From Trichobilharzia regenti (Eukaryota > Platyhelminthes > Trematoda > Strigeidida > Schistosomatidae): DNA of 64,000 nucleotides. The translations under genes were made by a program, and so were the position numbers. Under the pieces are notes generated by a model. The model saw nothing but the letters and a program-made list of their open reading frames with translations. It was not told where the DNA came from and did no database searches. The stretch spans positions 11,453,517-11,517,516 of the forward strand of contig OX235263.1 in assembly GCA_944472135.2 (NCBI GenBank), written 5' to 3'. Numbering within the stretch: position 1 is the first letter of the stretch; every line of letters begins with the position of its first letter. Shown piece by piece: positions 1 through 10,892 of the stretch.

Positions 1-285
1 CTGCTGATGTCTTCTGGCCAGTCATCTGATCTTGAACTAAGACACCTTTTAGATGAAGGCCTGTAGTTTGTTCAAAGTAGCCTTTGTGACGCATTGGCCA
101 GGTCTTTGATCCATGCATTAAGCAGAAGTAACTTCAAATTGGAGTTGAAAATCCGGATATTATATTTCATGCAGAGTTCTGAGTGTCGGTCTCTACACAG
201 ACTTGAGAGTAATGAGAGCTTGCTTTGCTTTCTCAACCCTCGCTTAGATATCCTCATCATGTTGAGGAATACTTGTCAATAAACC
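1..285 (-). mobile_element. RTE-clade LINE fragment (cut by window edge)
   Basis: The reverse complement matches the post-RT part of the RTE copies at 9598-10885 and 35341-36245 (landmarks: the reverse complements of cagacttgagagtaatga and gagttgaaaatccgga). It is interrupted in all frames. The 3' end lies beyond the left edge of the window. Confidence 0.75.
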
Positions 286-794
286 CTTGACACTATTCGT
301 TCTTGATTACAGTATCTTTCACTGTCGTTATTATGCTGCAGAGTAGAACTTTACCTATCCTGTTGAGTAATGTTCATACCTAGACTTCCTTTTACACTGT
401 ATAGGTAACAAAGCTTTTAAAGTCTATATACTGTGCAGTCTAAGAAGGCTTACTATATACGAATCTTTCAACAGTACTGTCAATCGCTTTAAGTCGGGAA
501 ATGTTTCGTATTTTAAAGCTATGCACGTAATGAATTGCGCACTGACTTACCGAATGCATTTGGTAGTAAACTTTGTTGTTTAACCAAAGCGTTGCTTGAA
601 CTGAGTACTTCTTTAGGCAAAGCTCTTTTAGCTTCAACCTACAATAGAAAAAGTAATTAAAGAATTAAGCATGGGTTAGATAAAGTGCAAAGACGATGAA
701 ATTTCCAAATTCACGTGATTTTTGAATAAAATAGCTTAGCATATATCTGTAGGCATGTGGTGTGTATAAAGTGTTTCAAATGCCTTAACGGACT
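286..794. other. Unassigned AT-rich stretch
   Basis: No coding motif, repeat match or RNA gene was recognised. Short open frames here have no familiar motif. Confidence 0.4.
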
Positions 795-1475
795 GATTAC
801 GCTCCACTGTTATTCACAGGTATTTGTTTTGACCTTCTGGTATGATAATTACAGGTATCCAATAGATATGAATCGGATAAACGGTCAACCACTTTTATTC
901 CTGCCTTGTTAAGAATTCTGCGTAAGGTGGTTTTCTTGGTTCCTTCCTTGCATGAAATTACTACTGATGATTTTGATTCATTATTGTTGGTGTTCTCACT
1001 ATCTTGCGCATTTTCGATATGCATGTCGTCATTATTATTATTATTATCACTATCATCACTATCATTATTTATTTATTTTATTTTTACATTTCCTTACATT
1101 TTTCCTGACTAATTTATCCGGGTAATTAATAAGTTTCACAGCTTCCTATATATGCCTTACTTCCTGTCTTAGATTTTCCTTGGTACTACTTAGTTTTTGT
1201 GCACTTTTACGCAAACATTTCATCAATCCTATATTCACGGACACAGCATTTGATGGTCGAACTCCAAATATCTGTTTGAATGTGTAGGTTTCCTGTAAAC
1301 ACAAATGTGTTTAACTTCCCATCTTCTTTCCTTTTTACGTTGCAATGTAACATTGGATTTCCCCCTTCCTGACTTTCCAATTCATTAGTGAATTGAATTG
1401 CCTCTACCTTCGAGTCGATGTGTTCAAAAAATCTATCTATACCTTGCGTTCTAAGTACAGTCGGGCAATTCAAGA
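795..1475 (-). mobile_element. Penelope-like element, RT C-terminus and linker (relic)
   Basis: Read on the minus strand, 1473-1300 encodes the stretch with SKVEAIQFTNELESQEG and CNVKRKEDGKLNT, followed by a linker with the RILNKAGIKV motif. The same order is found on the plus strand at 62600-64000 and 5985-6593. PLE proteins combine a reverse transcriptase with a C-terminal GIY-YIG endonuclease; only the RT end and linker survive here. Stops and frameshifts make it non-functional. A PLE terminal segment in the opposite orientation follows at 1500-1653, as in other PLE copies in this window. Confidence 0.8.
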
Positions 1476-1499
1476 CAAAGAAAACTATAAAATTCAGGT

Positions 1500-1653
1500 T
1501 TCAAAGTCGTGTGATTATAATTGATGACATGATTATGAACAATAAACTTTGTTCGAAACCTTGTCATCCAGTAAATAATACTGTTTCACTCCACTGTGTG
1601 ATATATCTAATAAACAAACTAATATGGAATTACTTACTACCACAGTGCTCAAG
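1500..1653 (+). repeat. PLE 3' terminal sequence, split by an RTE insertion
   Basis: This matches PLE ends at 7390-7505, 27170-27290 and 39720-39860 (landmarks: a 'tgctcgaaacgtggtc'-like block, then 'cactgtgtgatttatc', then 'actctaccacagtgctcaag'). The match is broken at 1653 and resumes at 2193 after an RTE insertion. Confidence 0.75.
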
Positions 1654-2192
1654 GCGAGAAACACATTCATCAGCCTGAAATCAGTCTGGAAATCTTCGTC
1701 ACTCAGCTTCACCAACAAAATTCGGATTTTCAATACAAACGTAAAGTCAGTCAGTTCTTCTATACGGATCAGAAATTTGGCGGGTCACAAAGAATATTTC
1801 CAAAAGGCTGCAGACCTTTATTAAAAACTGTCTTCGCTCAATACTGAAGGTCAGATGGCCGGGAAGAATCACCAACAAGGAATTATGGGAAAAAACAAAG
1901 CAAGAACCAATCGCTTAACAAATATGCAGGAGAAAGTGGAGATGGATCGGACACTCGCTGAGGAGACCGCTGGGTGACATCGCGCGCCAAGCCCTCGAGT
2001 GGAACCCGAAAGGGAAGCGGCGTGTGGGACGTCCAAGGGTGACATGGAGGAGATCGTGTGAAGAGGAGTTGAAAGAATATGGATTAACATGGATGCAGGC
2101 GAAAAGTATAGCAGAAGACAGAAGAAAATGGAGACGTGCAGTTGAAGCCCTATGTTCCACTAGGAACCCAAGGGAGCAATAATAATAATAAT
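1654..2192 (+). mobile_element. 5'-truncated RTE LINE with 12-bp target-site duplication
   Basis: This is the C-terminal part of an RTE-type ORF2, with frameshifts, ending in the shared RTE tail (gaagccctatgttccactaggaaccc) and a short AAT repeat. Trinucleotide 3' tails are typical of the RTE clade. The 12-mer ACAGTGCTCAAG occurs on both sides, at 1642-1653 and 2193-2204, marking target-primed insertion into a PLE terminus. It is clearly 5'-truncated and dead. Confidence 0.9.
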
Positions 2193-2204
2193 ACAGTGCT
2201 CAAG

Positions 2205-2867
2205 TTTTACGCATATAATTATTTGCCAATCCCATCAGTCAAGATTTTCATCAGAAATCAGTGCAATAAGGCTGATAAAACTTCCTTAACGAACAAAGTA
2301 GTTAGTCAACAATACGTTTCACCACTTCAGTGCTTTATCTTTAAGCTAGATGGCAGTGTATTCCAGTCCTGCAGCACCAGCTGACATTTAGCAGAAGCAA
2401 ATTTCAGCATGTTATTTTCGAACTGACACTAAGAATATTCAGTAATTGGAAATAAATTTCTTAATTTCTAAAACAGATTATCTTTCTGTTATTTTCTTGC
2501 TCACAATATATATTTATACAGAAAAAATAGAGAAGACACGATAATAGGCGATTTTCTTTCGCCAGAAATCATTATCATTAAAAATAAGCCGAATCTTTAG
2601 TGTGAGAGTTACTTACTTACTTAAAGCCTAATCGCATAGATGAAGGAATTTGGGAAAAAAGAATAATTCTCCATCATTTTCCAATAATGACAATTCAAAC
2701 CGACTAATACGCATAAAACAAAACGCGAATTAGGGAGAGATTAATTTTTTTTTTATTGCTTAAAGCCAGCCAGCCAGCCTGCCTAATTAGTATGCATGCA
2801 AAAAGGCATATTTCAAAAGACGCTGTTAGTAAAAATAATCTTCCCTATAGGGATTTGCAGCAATAGT
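2205..2867. other. PLE terminal remnant then unassigned sequence
   Basis: The first few tens of bases continue the split PLE terminus. Nothing further was recognised. Confidence 0.35.
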
Positions 2868-2912
2868 CATAATAATGATAATAATAATAATAAAATAATA
2901 ATAACTTTGCCG
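2868..2912. repeat. (ATA)n microsatellite
   Basis: An imperfect trinucleotide run, visible directly. Confidence 0.85.
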
Positions 2913-3190
2913 ATATGCTAATGACTCTGTTTAAAAACAAAAGAGGAAAATGAAGTGAATTTATTCAGTTAAAGCTTGGTGACATTTCATGAAGAAAAGG
3001 GGGAGAATTCCACCTGCTTTTCGGAGGTCAACTGGTACAGCTTTGTGGAAGAGTAATTCTGAGGTGGCTTGTTTGAACCTCTCCGTGATTCGGAGTTCCC
3101 TTTCATCTTCATTCATTACCAATTATGTTAATGATAGTCTAAATAGATTAAATAGGATAATTTTATTATTAATGAATATAAACCCGTCTA

Positions 3191-3438
3191 TTGAATTGAA
3201 TTTTTGATTTTCCCGTCGATTGATTGGACCGAAGTGCTCGGTCTCACAAGAGGTGGCTCTCGTGGCCCAAGTGGTCTAGTGGATAACGCTTTGGCGTTTG
3301 AAACTATGGGTAGTGGGTTCGAGCCTCAGTGGGAAAATCATCACTCACTGAGAAATGCAGGTACATCCAGCTGACGAGTCCCAAATAGGACGAAATGCGC
3401 ATCCTAGATTCCACTGCTAGCCACCATCCACCAATTGT
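3191..3438 (+). mobile_element. Hammerhead tRNA-derived SINE (family A), complete, 15-bp TSD
   Basis: The 248-bp unit is flanked by ATATAAACCCGTCTA at 3176-3190 and 3439-3453. Order: about 52 bp that is the reverse complement of this family's long-form end (compare 39440-39510); a tRNA-like Pol III promoter, with an A-box-like block 'tggtctagtggataacg' and B-box 'gggttcgagcc'; a hammerhead ribozyme; and the terminus 'ccaccaattgt'. Schistosome SINE-like repeats with active hammerheads are known from the literature. It is non-autonomous and encodes no protein. Confidence 0.9.
3364..3411 (+). ncRNA. Hammerhead ribozyme (stem I mismatch)
   Basis: The core CTGACGA, stem II GTCC-CAAATA-GGAC, then GAAA, a short stem III (atgcgcat) and an ATC cleavage triplet are all present. 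Position 7 is variable in hammerheads, so CTGACGA is compatible with activity. Stem I is weakened: CTAGA replaces the CTGGA seen in other copies. Confidence 0.85.
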
Positions 3439-3604
3439 ATATAAACCCGTCTAGTCTACCAGCTCGGTGTTTTTCTAGCTGATCTCAAGCCTGGCTGAAG
3501 AGGGAGGTTTGTAAATTGGTCTGATGACTGTACCAAATGAAACCAGTCAAACTACTGAAGAAACTAAGATAACCAACTAATATCAGAGATTTAACAAAGG
3601 TTAC

Positions 3605-4195
3605 TTACTTCGTTTATCTGGGAAACATTGTTTCAACCACAGGCAGGAGGAATGGATGAACATGTAAAATACTCCCAGTCAGAATCGGAAAGAAAAGATA
3701 CGCGTTCATCAACCTGTAACCAGTTCAGAAGATTTTTGTACTTCACGGCATGAGGAACAAGATTCGAATTTCCAATACAAATATGAAGTCAGTCAGGCCT
3801 TTTATACAGGTCAGAAAATTACACTGCGTGTAGCGTAAAGGATTTCCGACAAACTACAGACTTGTATCAGCAGCTGCAGGCCAGAAAGAATTAGCAACAA
3901 GAAACTCTGTCTGTCTAGCAAAATCCAACAGGCACGAGTCGATCGCTGAACAAACATTCCACAGACAACGAAGATGTATTCATCAGACACAAGTTGAGGA
4001 GTCCTTCGAATGAAATCGCGCTCAACGCCAGCCGTCGCTCGAGTGAAATCCTAATAGAAGGTGACGAGCAGATCGTTGCTTGGAGGGTGATATGGAGGAG
4101 ATCATCAGCTCAACAATGACTAACTACATGAAAAGGCTGTAATTCCTGGGAGAGGCTGTGATCAGCAGGGTTCAAAAAAGTCACCATGAAAACAG
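3605..4195 (+). mobile_element. Degenerate RTE LINE 3' fragment
   Basis: Scattered similarity to the RTE 3' half: a 'gggaaacattgtttcaaccac' type block, a 'tttccaatacaaatatgaagtcagtc' type block and 'gtgatatggaggagatc'. Many stops and indels mark an old copy. Confidence 0.6.
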
Positions 4196-4271
4196 ACAGT
4201 CATCTCTGACACTGAATGGTGGTGACATTAAATGTCACAAATCAGCCGAACATAGTGAAAAAAATCCCTAT

Positions 4272-5235
4272 TTAGACATCTAGAAAATAGAAAGATTGAG
4301 CAGCGAAGAAATATTTACTTTTCAATTAGATCCTCATCTCTAGCTCTACTCTCAAATATACACGTATAGCATTTTTATTACAATACACAACAGTTTACCA
4401 ATCAAGTGACACTGATATGTTTGTTAACAATAATTAGTCAGTGTCAAAATGTGAATGGGGTGATAATACACGAAGAAAATCAGTACACATTTATGTGTAT
4501 CTACCAGTTTGACTGCAGCTATGGAGCCAGTTAAATTGGGTGAACAATTAGGCAGGTTCATTGTCGTATTTCCGAACATCATCCAACATGGTTAAGCAAG
4601 GGACAAACAAGATCTATTCGTAGCTAGCTCTGTTTTAGCACACCTTGTAGATAGTGAGCATAAGGTTGACGTCAATATTGCATTTAAAATTATCTATCGC
4701 ATTCCTACTAATCTTAATTTTGCTCTACGAGTTCGTCTTCTACATACCTACAGCTGAAGCAATAGGAATCCTCCTGAAGAAACCAAACCTTTGTGTTCAG
4801 AAGAAATTTGTACAGCCACTTGTCTCACGTTGGCCATCGTCACATGAATGTATAAACCGGATTACTTCGCCCCCATTCCCCTGAACCTTTGAAATTATAA
4901 AAATTATAATTGTCCAAATTATTTTATTTATTATTTTTTTCTAACCAATTTGTCTTTAATTACGTGTTATCCTTGTAAAATTAATTAATTCTAACCATTT
5001 CTACCTTTTAAATGTGTATTAATTTTCTTCGTGTATTATCGACCCATTGACATGTTGACACTGACTAATTATTGATAACAAACACATCAGTGCCACTTGA
5101 TTGGTAAACTGTTGTGTATTGTAATAAAAATGTTATACGTGTATATTAGAGTAGAGTCATAGTCAGGTGAGGATCTAATTGAAAAGTAAATATTTCTTCG
5201 CTCGTTCTCAATCTTTCTGTTTTCTAAATCAACCG
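4272..5235 (+). mobile_element. PLE relic (second lineage) with about 220-bp terminal inverted repeats
   Basis: The centre (4490-4880) encodes decayed GIY-YIG endonuclease sequence (YQFDCSYGASYIG), paralogous to 17880-18300. Flanks 4272-4495 and 5010-5235 are reverse complements (shared blocks: acgtgtata, caatacacaacagtttacc, gacactgactaatt). Inverted terminal sequence around a truncated PLE body resembles the arrangement known for Penelope-family insertions. Confidence 0.75.
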
Positions 5236-5784
5236 AATTTAGAATTCACGAGTCTTTGAATTCCCCTTCCAGTAGTTCAGCCTGGTGAAAAGAATGTCCT
5301 TGCTTCTATCTCCTCTGAGTCACGTGTACCTAGAGCCTAAGACTTTTTCAAACTAGGAGTAAACTAGTGGCGGGGACTTAGTGGTTTTGAATGATTCCCT
5401 AATCAATAACACTTAGTCATCAATAAGATCTCTGCAGATTACAGCTAGTTGGCTTTACCAAATAAATTATTGGGAACAATTTCTACTTAGAGTTTATTTT
5501 ATTTTGATTTATATAAGATCACAAAACTGAAATAAACAAGTCATCAGTGAAAATTACAAAATAAAGGCATTCCCATATGTGACTACAAAACCTAAAACTT
5601 TCTCGATATATATAGAGCCGAATATATACATTTGATTTTATTGTACTGGCATTTGATTGGAATGAGAAATCTATTCCCGTAAGGGAATGGAACTTCGTTT
5701 TTAATTCCGGTGATTTAACTCGATGACTATTTACGAAAACGAAATCAAAACGGAAGCTTTAGAATAATATTTACGCTGACTAGT
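5236..5784. other. Unassigned AT-rich stretch
   Basis: Nothing recognisable was found on either strand. Confidence 0.35.
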
Positions 5785-6751
5785 CAAAATATGTTTATAA
5801 ATCTATTATGAATAAAAATTTTATTTTTGATGAAATCACACAGTACGCTATACAGTAATATTGACTGATGACGTTTTGAGTACAATTCAATGTTCATAAT
5901 CATATCAAGGCACTCACACAGAGACGAACTGAAACAGACAGGAGAGGCGTAGGTTTTAAATAACTAACGATCCTGTAAAATTCATTAGGATTATCAAAAA
6001 AAAGGTCAGAGTAAAAGTAAAAATTATGGTAAACATGATAATGATAACTTAAATGACGAAGAATATAAGGCATTTGCATTTTCATCATTTAAGGAGGGGA
6101 TATATGAGACTCTATGTAAGATTCTGAATAAAGCAGGAATTGGGGTGACATTCAAACCTACAAACTCACTTATTGATGACAAACACTGTAGCCTAAAGAA
6201 CCGTATCAATGGACCTAAATAAACACAATTAAAATAAATTACAAAATACCTTGCGACGACGAGGTAGGTAAGGAGTAGTCAAATTATCCGTCAGAACATA
6301 AGAATCTAGCTAAAGTTCCTAACGATTGACCCAGCGAAGATAAGTAATTTAGAAAAACAAATCCAGCGATCGTTCTGCATGCATTAACACATAACCACAC
6401 AATAGCATGTTGGGACAGAGTCAAAACTCTAAGAAGTAATATATATGGAGGTGGAGAGACATAAAAGTTGATTACTGAACCTGTCTGGTTCATCGGGTCT
6501 ACACCTAGCATATACAACTTAAATGAATCAATACAAATACCAGAGATATGGAAGATATTATTACCACCAGTCAAATCAGAGGAGGATAATAAATAATAAT
6601 ACAATGTTATTGAATTGAATTTTTGATTTTCCCGTCGATTGATTGAACCAAAGTGATCGGTCTCAGGTCGACATGTCGGCTTCTTCTGCAGGTGCTTCGA
6701 CGATGTCTGGGCATGTAATTACAAGTTTATTGGTGGATGGTGACTAGCAGT

Positions 6752-6800
6752 GGAATCCAGGATGCGCATTTCGTCCCATGTGGGACTCGTCAGCTGGATG
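6752..6800 (-). ncRNA. Hammerhead ribozyme, best-preserved copy
   Basis: On the minus strand: TCCAG, CTGACGA, GTCCC-ACAT-GGGAC, GAAA, atgcgcat, then the C^CTGGA cleavage side. Stem I (TCCAG/CTGGA) and a 5-bp stem II are fully paired, and the core is complete. Stem III is a minimal self-complementary octamer, so dimer action is possible. Confidence 0.9.
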
Positions 6801-6861
6801 TACCTGCATTTCTCAGTGAGTGATGATGTTCCCACTTATCACTCACTGAGAAATGCAGGTA

Positions 6862-6910
6862 CATCCGGCTGACGAGTCCCAAATAGGACGAAATGCGCAT
6901 CCTGGATCCC
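6862..6910 (+). ncRNA. Hammerhead ribozyme
   Basis: CTGACGA, GTCC-CAAATA-GGAC and GAAA are present. Stem I is TCCGG/CTGGA with one G-U pair. Its mirror partner lies about 60 bases away at 6752-6800 on the other strand. Confidence 0.88.
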
Positions 6911-7089
6911 ACTGCTAGCCACCAACCACCAATTGTATAATAATACAATGTATTTAATTCACATACATTCTAACATTCTAACAAGTTACTTATTTATTTT
7001 ACTATGAAAACATCTTATTTTCAATCTGATTGTATTTGATTGATAACTCTAATATTATTTCTGCATTTATTTTATCTTATATTTTATTT

Positions 7090-7325
7090 TATTTCTTTAC
7101 GTTCCCAGTAGAACATAGGGATTCAAGGTAGCGGCTTGAAATTTCTGTAGCAGGTGTGTTTATCTTTACAGGATGGGGTTGCTAGCCTCATGCCCTCTTT
7201 TTTCTCTTTATCAGCTTTATTTCTGGCTTAGCGAGGTAAAGGAGTGCGTCAGCCAGGAATTGAACCCCGGATCATGTGCATGGTTGGCGAGAGTCCTGGC
7301 CGCTGCGTCACCGACGCACTTTACC
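7090..7325 (-). mobile_element. tRNA-derived SINE with RTE-like tail (family C)
   Basis: On the minus strand: a tRNA-like head (gcgtcggtgacgcagcggcc; B-box-like ccggggttcaattcc), then a body, then a tail 'cctatgttctactgggaacg' that resembles the RTE 3' end. It sits inside the 3' region of the PLE at 5785-7505. Confidence 0.75.
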
Positions 7326-7599
7326 TTATGTTGATTTTACTCAAATGTCTAACCATCAGTTTTTACTCATGTATATAAATGAAGTAGAAAATTGTATGAG
7401 TGACTTGGTATGATTATGAGTGGCAATAAATTGTGCTCGAAATGTGGTCATCAGTTAATATTACTGTATAGCACACTGTGTGATTTATCAAAATAAAATA
7501 GAATTGGAAGCTTGACTTCATGGTGATTATCAAGGCGACACGACAGTCAGCTGTTTCACGACGCATATAGACAACTCAGTGTCAAATAACTTACTGACG

Positions 7600-8010
7600 T
7601 CACAATCATTATATACAGAAAACAGAGTGCCATTCCGGCAGGAAGCCTTGGACCTAGGTTTCGTGCCATCTGGCACTCACTAGTCAGCAAGGCGTATCTG
7701 CAACCTCGAAGGGACTCATCTCCCTTCTGAGATTCGAACCTGCGTCACCCAGTGCCGCCTGCAGTCAGCAACATCACCACTGGGCTATTCTTGCTGGCTC
7801 GCGAATGACCTCCTGTAGTACTGCAGTGGGTAGTCAGATTGGACACTAGTTAGTAACTAGTGTGACGTGTCTAGTCCTTTCTTCTCTTTGGTGCATACTG
7901 AATTCTATCAGTCAGGTTTTGCAATGTGGCCACCATTCTAGGTAGCTCACCATCACGGTGAACATTGATTTGATGATATTAGATATCCAATCAGAGTACC
8001 ATTCGGCCAA
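7600..8010 (-). mobile_element. tRNA-derived SINE (family E)
   Basis: On the minus strand: 'agcccagtggtgatgttgctgactgc' (A-box region) and 'ggttcgaatctcaga' (B-box), then 'gcctaggtccaaggc'-type sequence. The same family occurs at 51469-52165, 61270-61570 and 62130-62405. Confidence 0.75.
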
Positions 8011-8289
8011 AATTCAGAAATTAATCTCTTCACCGCTTAAGATTGCAAAAATGTCATTATCAGCCTGGATGACATCTTGATAGCTAGCTTCACTGTGTTG
8101 TGACTTCACAAGGACAATGGAAAGTGTTGATTCTCAGTTATTTGATTAATTAATTTCAATTTTGATGACTATTTGTCTTCATTTAAAGAACCATTGGAAA
8201 CCAGGAAGTACTGGGAGGAAACAGCTAATCACTGGCATTTGGAAAGTGAAAAACTTTCTTTTACGTAGGCCTTCAAGTTAGAGGAATGA

Positions 8290-8455
8290 AGTTTCGGTGA
8301 AAGTGGTGTAAACGTCATGCCCAACCTTCCCTTTTAGGCAGTCTTATTACTGGGTGGGCAAGGTAAAGGAGTGAGCTGGTGGCCGGGATAGAAACCGGGA
8401 CCACATGGGGAATGACTGGCGAGCACTCTACCACTGCTTCAACGACGCTCATGCA
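8290..8455 (-). mobile_element. tRNA-derived SINE (family C), partial
   Basis: Shares 'tactgggtgggcaaggtaaa' and the 'tggtggccggga...accgggacc' promoter region with the copies at 7090 and 12145. Confidence 0.65.
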
Positions 8456-9465
8456 ACTCATCACATATTATTAAACATGTTTTCGCGGATGGAATAGACA
8501 TATGGCGAGAGAAATTTCAAATGATACCAAATCCCAGAGCCTCGAATGAAAAATGAGGACGTCTGAGGGTGATACACAAGCAGGTGACATGAGACAGATG
8601 TAAACGCTTATGGTCAGTTTTGGAGCCCTTTACTCATGGTGTCAGGAAACCGAGCGGAATGAATGATGTGCCCAATACAGATGTATGTTCCTCTTGGAAC
8701 GGGAGAAATGCACAATAATGTGACAATAGTACACACTGTTTAATTGGTTAGGATCTCTTTTCTCCTTAATGCTTAATTTTGACCATTTTTTTCCATATAA
8801 TACTTACGAATGCATGATTTGTAAAAGTCTATTGGAATTCATCGCCACAATTGACATTCAATATTCAATATCTTTTTCACACAATAAATTCAGCTTAACT
8901 CGAGGTATACCGTGGAAGCATATTTCTGCAGACCATCGGTTTTATGTTACACAAAAACTTAACTTCACAAAATATATATATTTGAATGTCAACATATTTC
9001 TGATTTTTCTTCTAATACTACAAACACTCCGGTGCACATCCGTAGTTATTTGAAAGTAGGACAACATGACGTCTTTCACTATACTGAATCGTCAGTTCCA
9101 CAGAAATTTCATAGATTTTGTTTTAAGTCATCTGGATTAGTAGTAGTAGTAGTAATACTTTCTTGCAGTTACGTTAAACCTTTTAGATATATTGATTCTT
9201 AAGGTTCTTTCTGTCCTAAACCTTTCATGTTAGGTAGTCACTTTCATCTAGTTTTTCCTGCCGAAAAGGAAATTTTCCGTCGCTTTTCTGTTCAGTGCTT
9301 AACTTAGCTAAACTGTGGTGTGACATTACGATTTATGCGCTAGTCAATTTAACAAATGCATATAATTCCACTTCATCTGTTTCCTCTAGTCTGAGATCTA
9401 CTTCATCACTAAAAGTCATTTATATTCAGTCTTTTTCTTTTTATGATGGTACTTTAATTTTTTGT
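8456..9465 (+). repeat. Unclassified interspersed repeat X, uninterrupted copy
   Basis: About 1 kb matching the reverse complements of 25287-25922 (first two thirds) and 23015-23403 (last third). The other copy is thus split by a 1.9-kb insertion. The first 250 bases resemble an RTE tail (cctcgaatgaaaaatgagg; tgttcctcttggaac). The middle contains a frame beginning NFDHFFPYNTYECMICKSLL that is present in both copies. A TAG microsatellite lies near 9138. The family is not recognised. Confidence 0.65.
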
Positions 9466-9597
9466 AATTTAGTTGTCTCCTCTCTGTTGACTGAACCTGA
9501 ATGATAGCGTTTCATTGATGTAATCAATATATTCAAATACTAACCTCTTTATTCCCACAATCTGTTTAACGTTGAAGAAGATTTATTAATAATATTG

Positions 9598-10885
9598 TTC
9601 CCTTAGAGAGAATCAAACAAGCCCTGGATGAAAACCTTCGACTGGAACAAGTTGGATTCAGGAGAAACAAATCATGTTTTGATCAAATCGCCACTCTACG
9701 GATCATCACTAAACAACGCTTGGAATAGCAGTCACCCATCCACCTCACTCAACTTCATCGACTTTTAAAAGGCCTCCGACAGCGTCGATCGAGAGGTCAT
9801 CTGGCAACTATTTCGCTACTACAGGATGCCACCGAAAGTTATACATCTCATCCAACAGTTATACGACAATGCTGCATGACAAGTTACCCACAACGGGAAA
9901 CTTACGGAAGCCTTCGAAGTGAGGACGGGAGTGAGGCAAAGCTGTCTATTAACGCCAAAGGTCTTCCTGATTGCTGTAGATTGGATAATGCGACAGAAAA
10001 CGGGAACCAATGAAAAAACAGGTATAAAATGGACTCACACAAAATACTTGGAGGATCTGGACTTCGCCGATGATATATGTCTGATTTCCCACAAGCTGGA
10101 TGATATGCAAGTGAAAAGCAACAGGCTGGCAGAAGAAACATCAAAGATAAGACCTCAGGTGAACATAGATAAAACAGAGGTAATGAAGATTCCCGGCAAA
10201 CACCAACAGCAACAACAACAACAGACAACAATCATCCAGAATAAATGGGAGGAACCTGAAAGAAACAACCTCCTTCACCTACCTGGGAAGCGTCGTTCTA
10301 ACTACAGGCGGAACTGACGAGGATATCAAAGCCAGAATCGGAAAAGCAAGACAGGCTTTCATTACTCTTAAGTCTGTGTGGGTCAACAGCACTAAGCATC
10401 AAAAATATGATCCAGATTTTCAACTCTAATGTGAATTCAGTCAGTGCTACTATACGGATCAGACACTTGGCTCGTCATAAAGGGCATCTCAAACAAACTT
10501 CAGATCTTCATTAACAGTTGTCTTTGCTCAATACTCAAGATCAGATGGCCAGAAAAGATCAGCAACAGGGAAGGATCTCTGGGAGCGAACCAATCAGGAA
10601 CCGATTGTGAAACAAATAGGCAGGAAGAAATGAAGGTGGATTGGCCATACTCTGAGGAAACAAACCATAAAGTGACATCACTAGACAAGTCATCACTAGA
10701 GTGGAGCCCGAGTTGGAAGCGGCGAGTTGGTCGTCAGTGCAAGGGTGACTTGGAGGAGGTCATGTGAAGAGGAGATGAAAGCGTGTGGGCAGACATGGAG
10801 CGGGGTGAAAAAGTCTGCAAAAAACCGAAGGCAATGGAGATGCGCAGCTGAAGCCCTATGTTCCTCTAGGAATTAAAGGATATAG
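9598..10885 (+). mobile_element. 5'-truncated RTE LINE with RT motifs
   Basis: Translation in shifting frames gives RT motif A (DSVDREVIW), motif B (TGVRQSCLL, normally GVRQGC) and motif C (LDFADDICL), then the C-terminal region ending in the shared tail (gaagccctatgttcctctagg). A CAA repeat codes a polyglutamine run near 10200. Stops and a deletion near 10470 make it dead. It lies tail-to-tail with the next RTE copy. Confidence 0.9.
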
Positions 10886-10892
10886 TAATAAA

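Larger units (their letters stand above)
6608..6936. mobile_element. Folded-back hammerhead SINE (family A), 15-bp TSD
   Basis: ATAATAATACAATGT flanks it at 6593-6607 and 6937-6951. Inside are two head-to-head partial copies. The minus-strand part (6608-6832) runs from the hammerhead to the long-form end; the plus-strand part (6835-6936) runs through a second hammerhead to 'ccaccaattgt'. Neither half keeps the tRNA promoter. The perfect duplication shows it arrived as a single insertion. Confidence 0.9.
5785..7505 (+). mobile_element. 5'-truncated PLE with inverted terminal piece, interrupted twice
   Basis: 5785-5925 is a PLE terminus in reverse orientation. 5985-6593 is decayed linker and GIY-YIG region (CKILNKAGIGVTFKPTNS) with the C-terminal block seen at 26850-26950 (gaagatattattaccaccag). 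6950-7505 is the 3' region and terminus. A folded-back SINE (6608-6936) and a tRNA-SINE (7090-7325) are inserted within it. The coding sequence is dead. Confidence 0.8.

Noticed and set aside
3605..4195. Possible cellular gene exon
   Set aside because: Similarity to RTE 3' sequence explains it.
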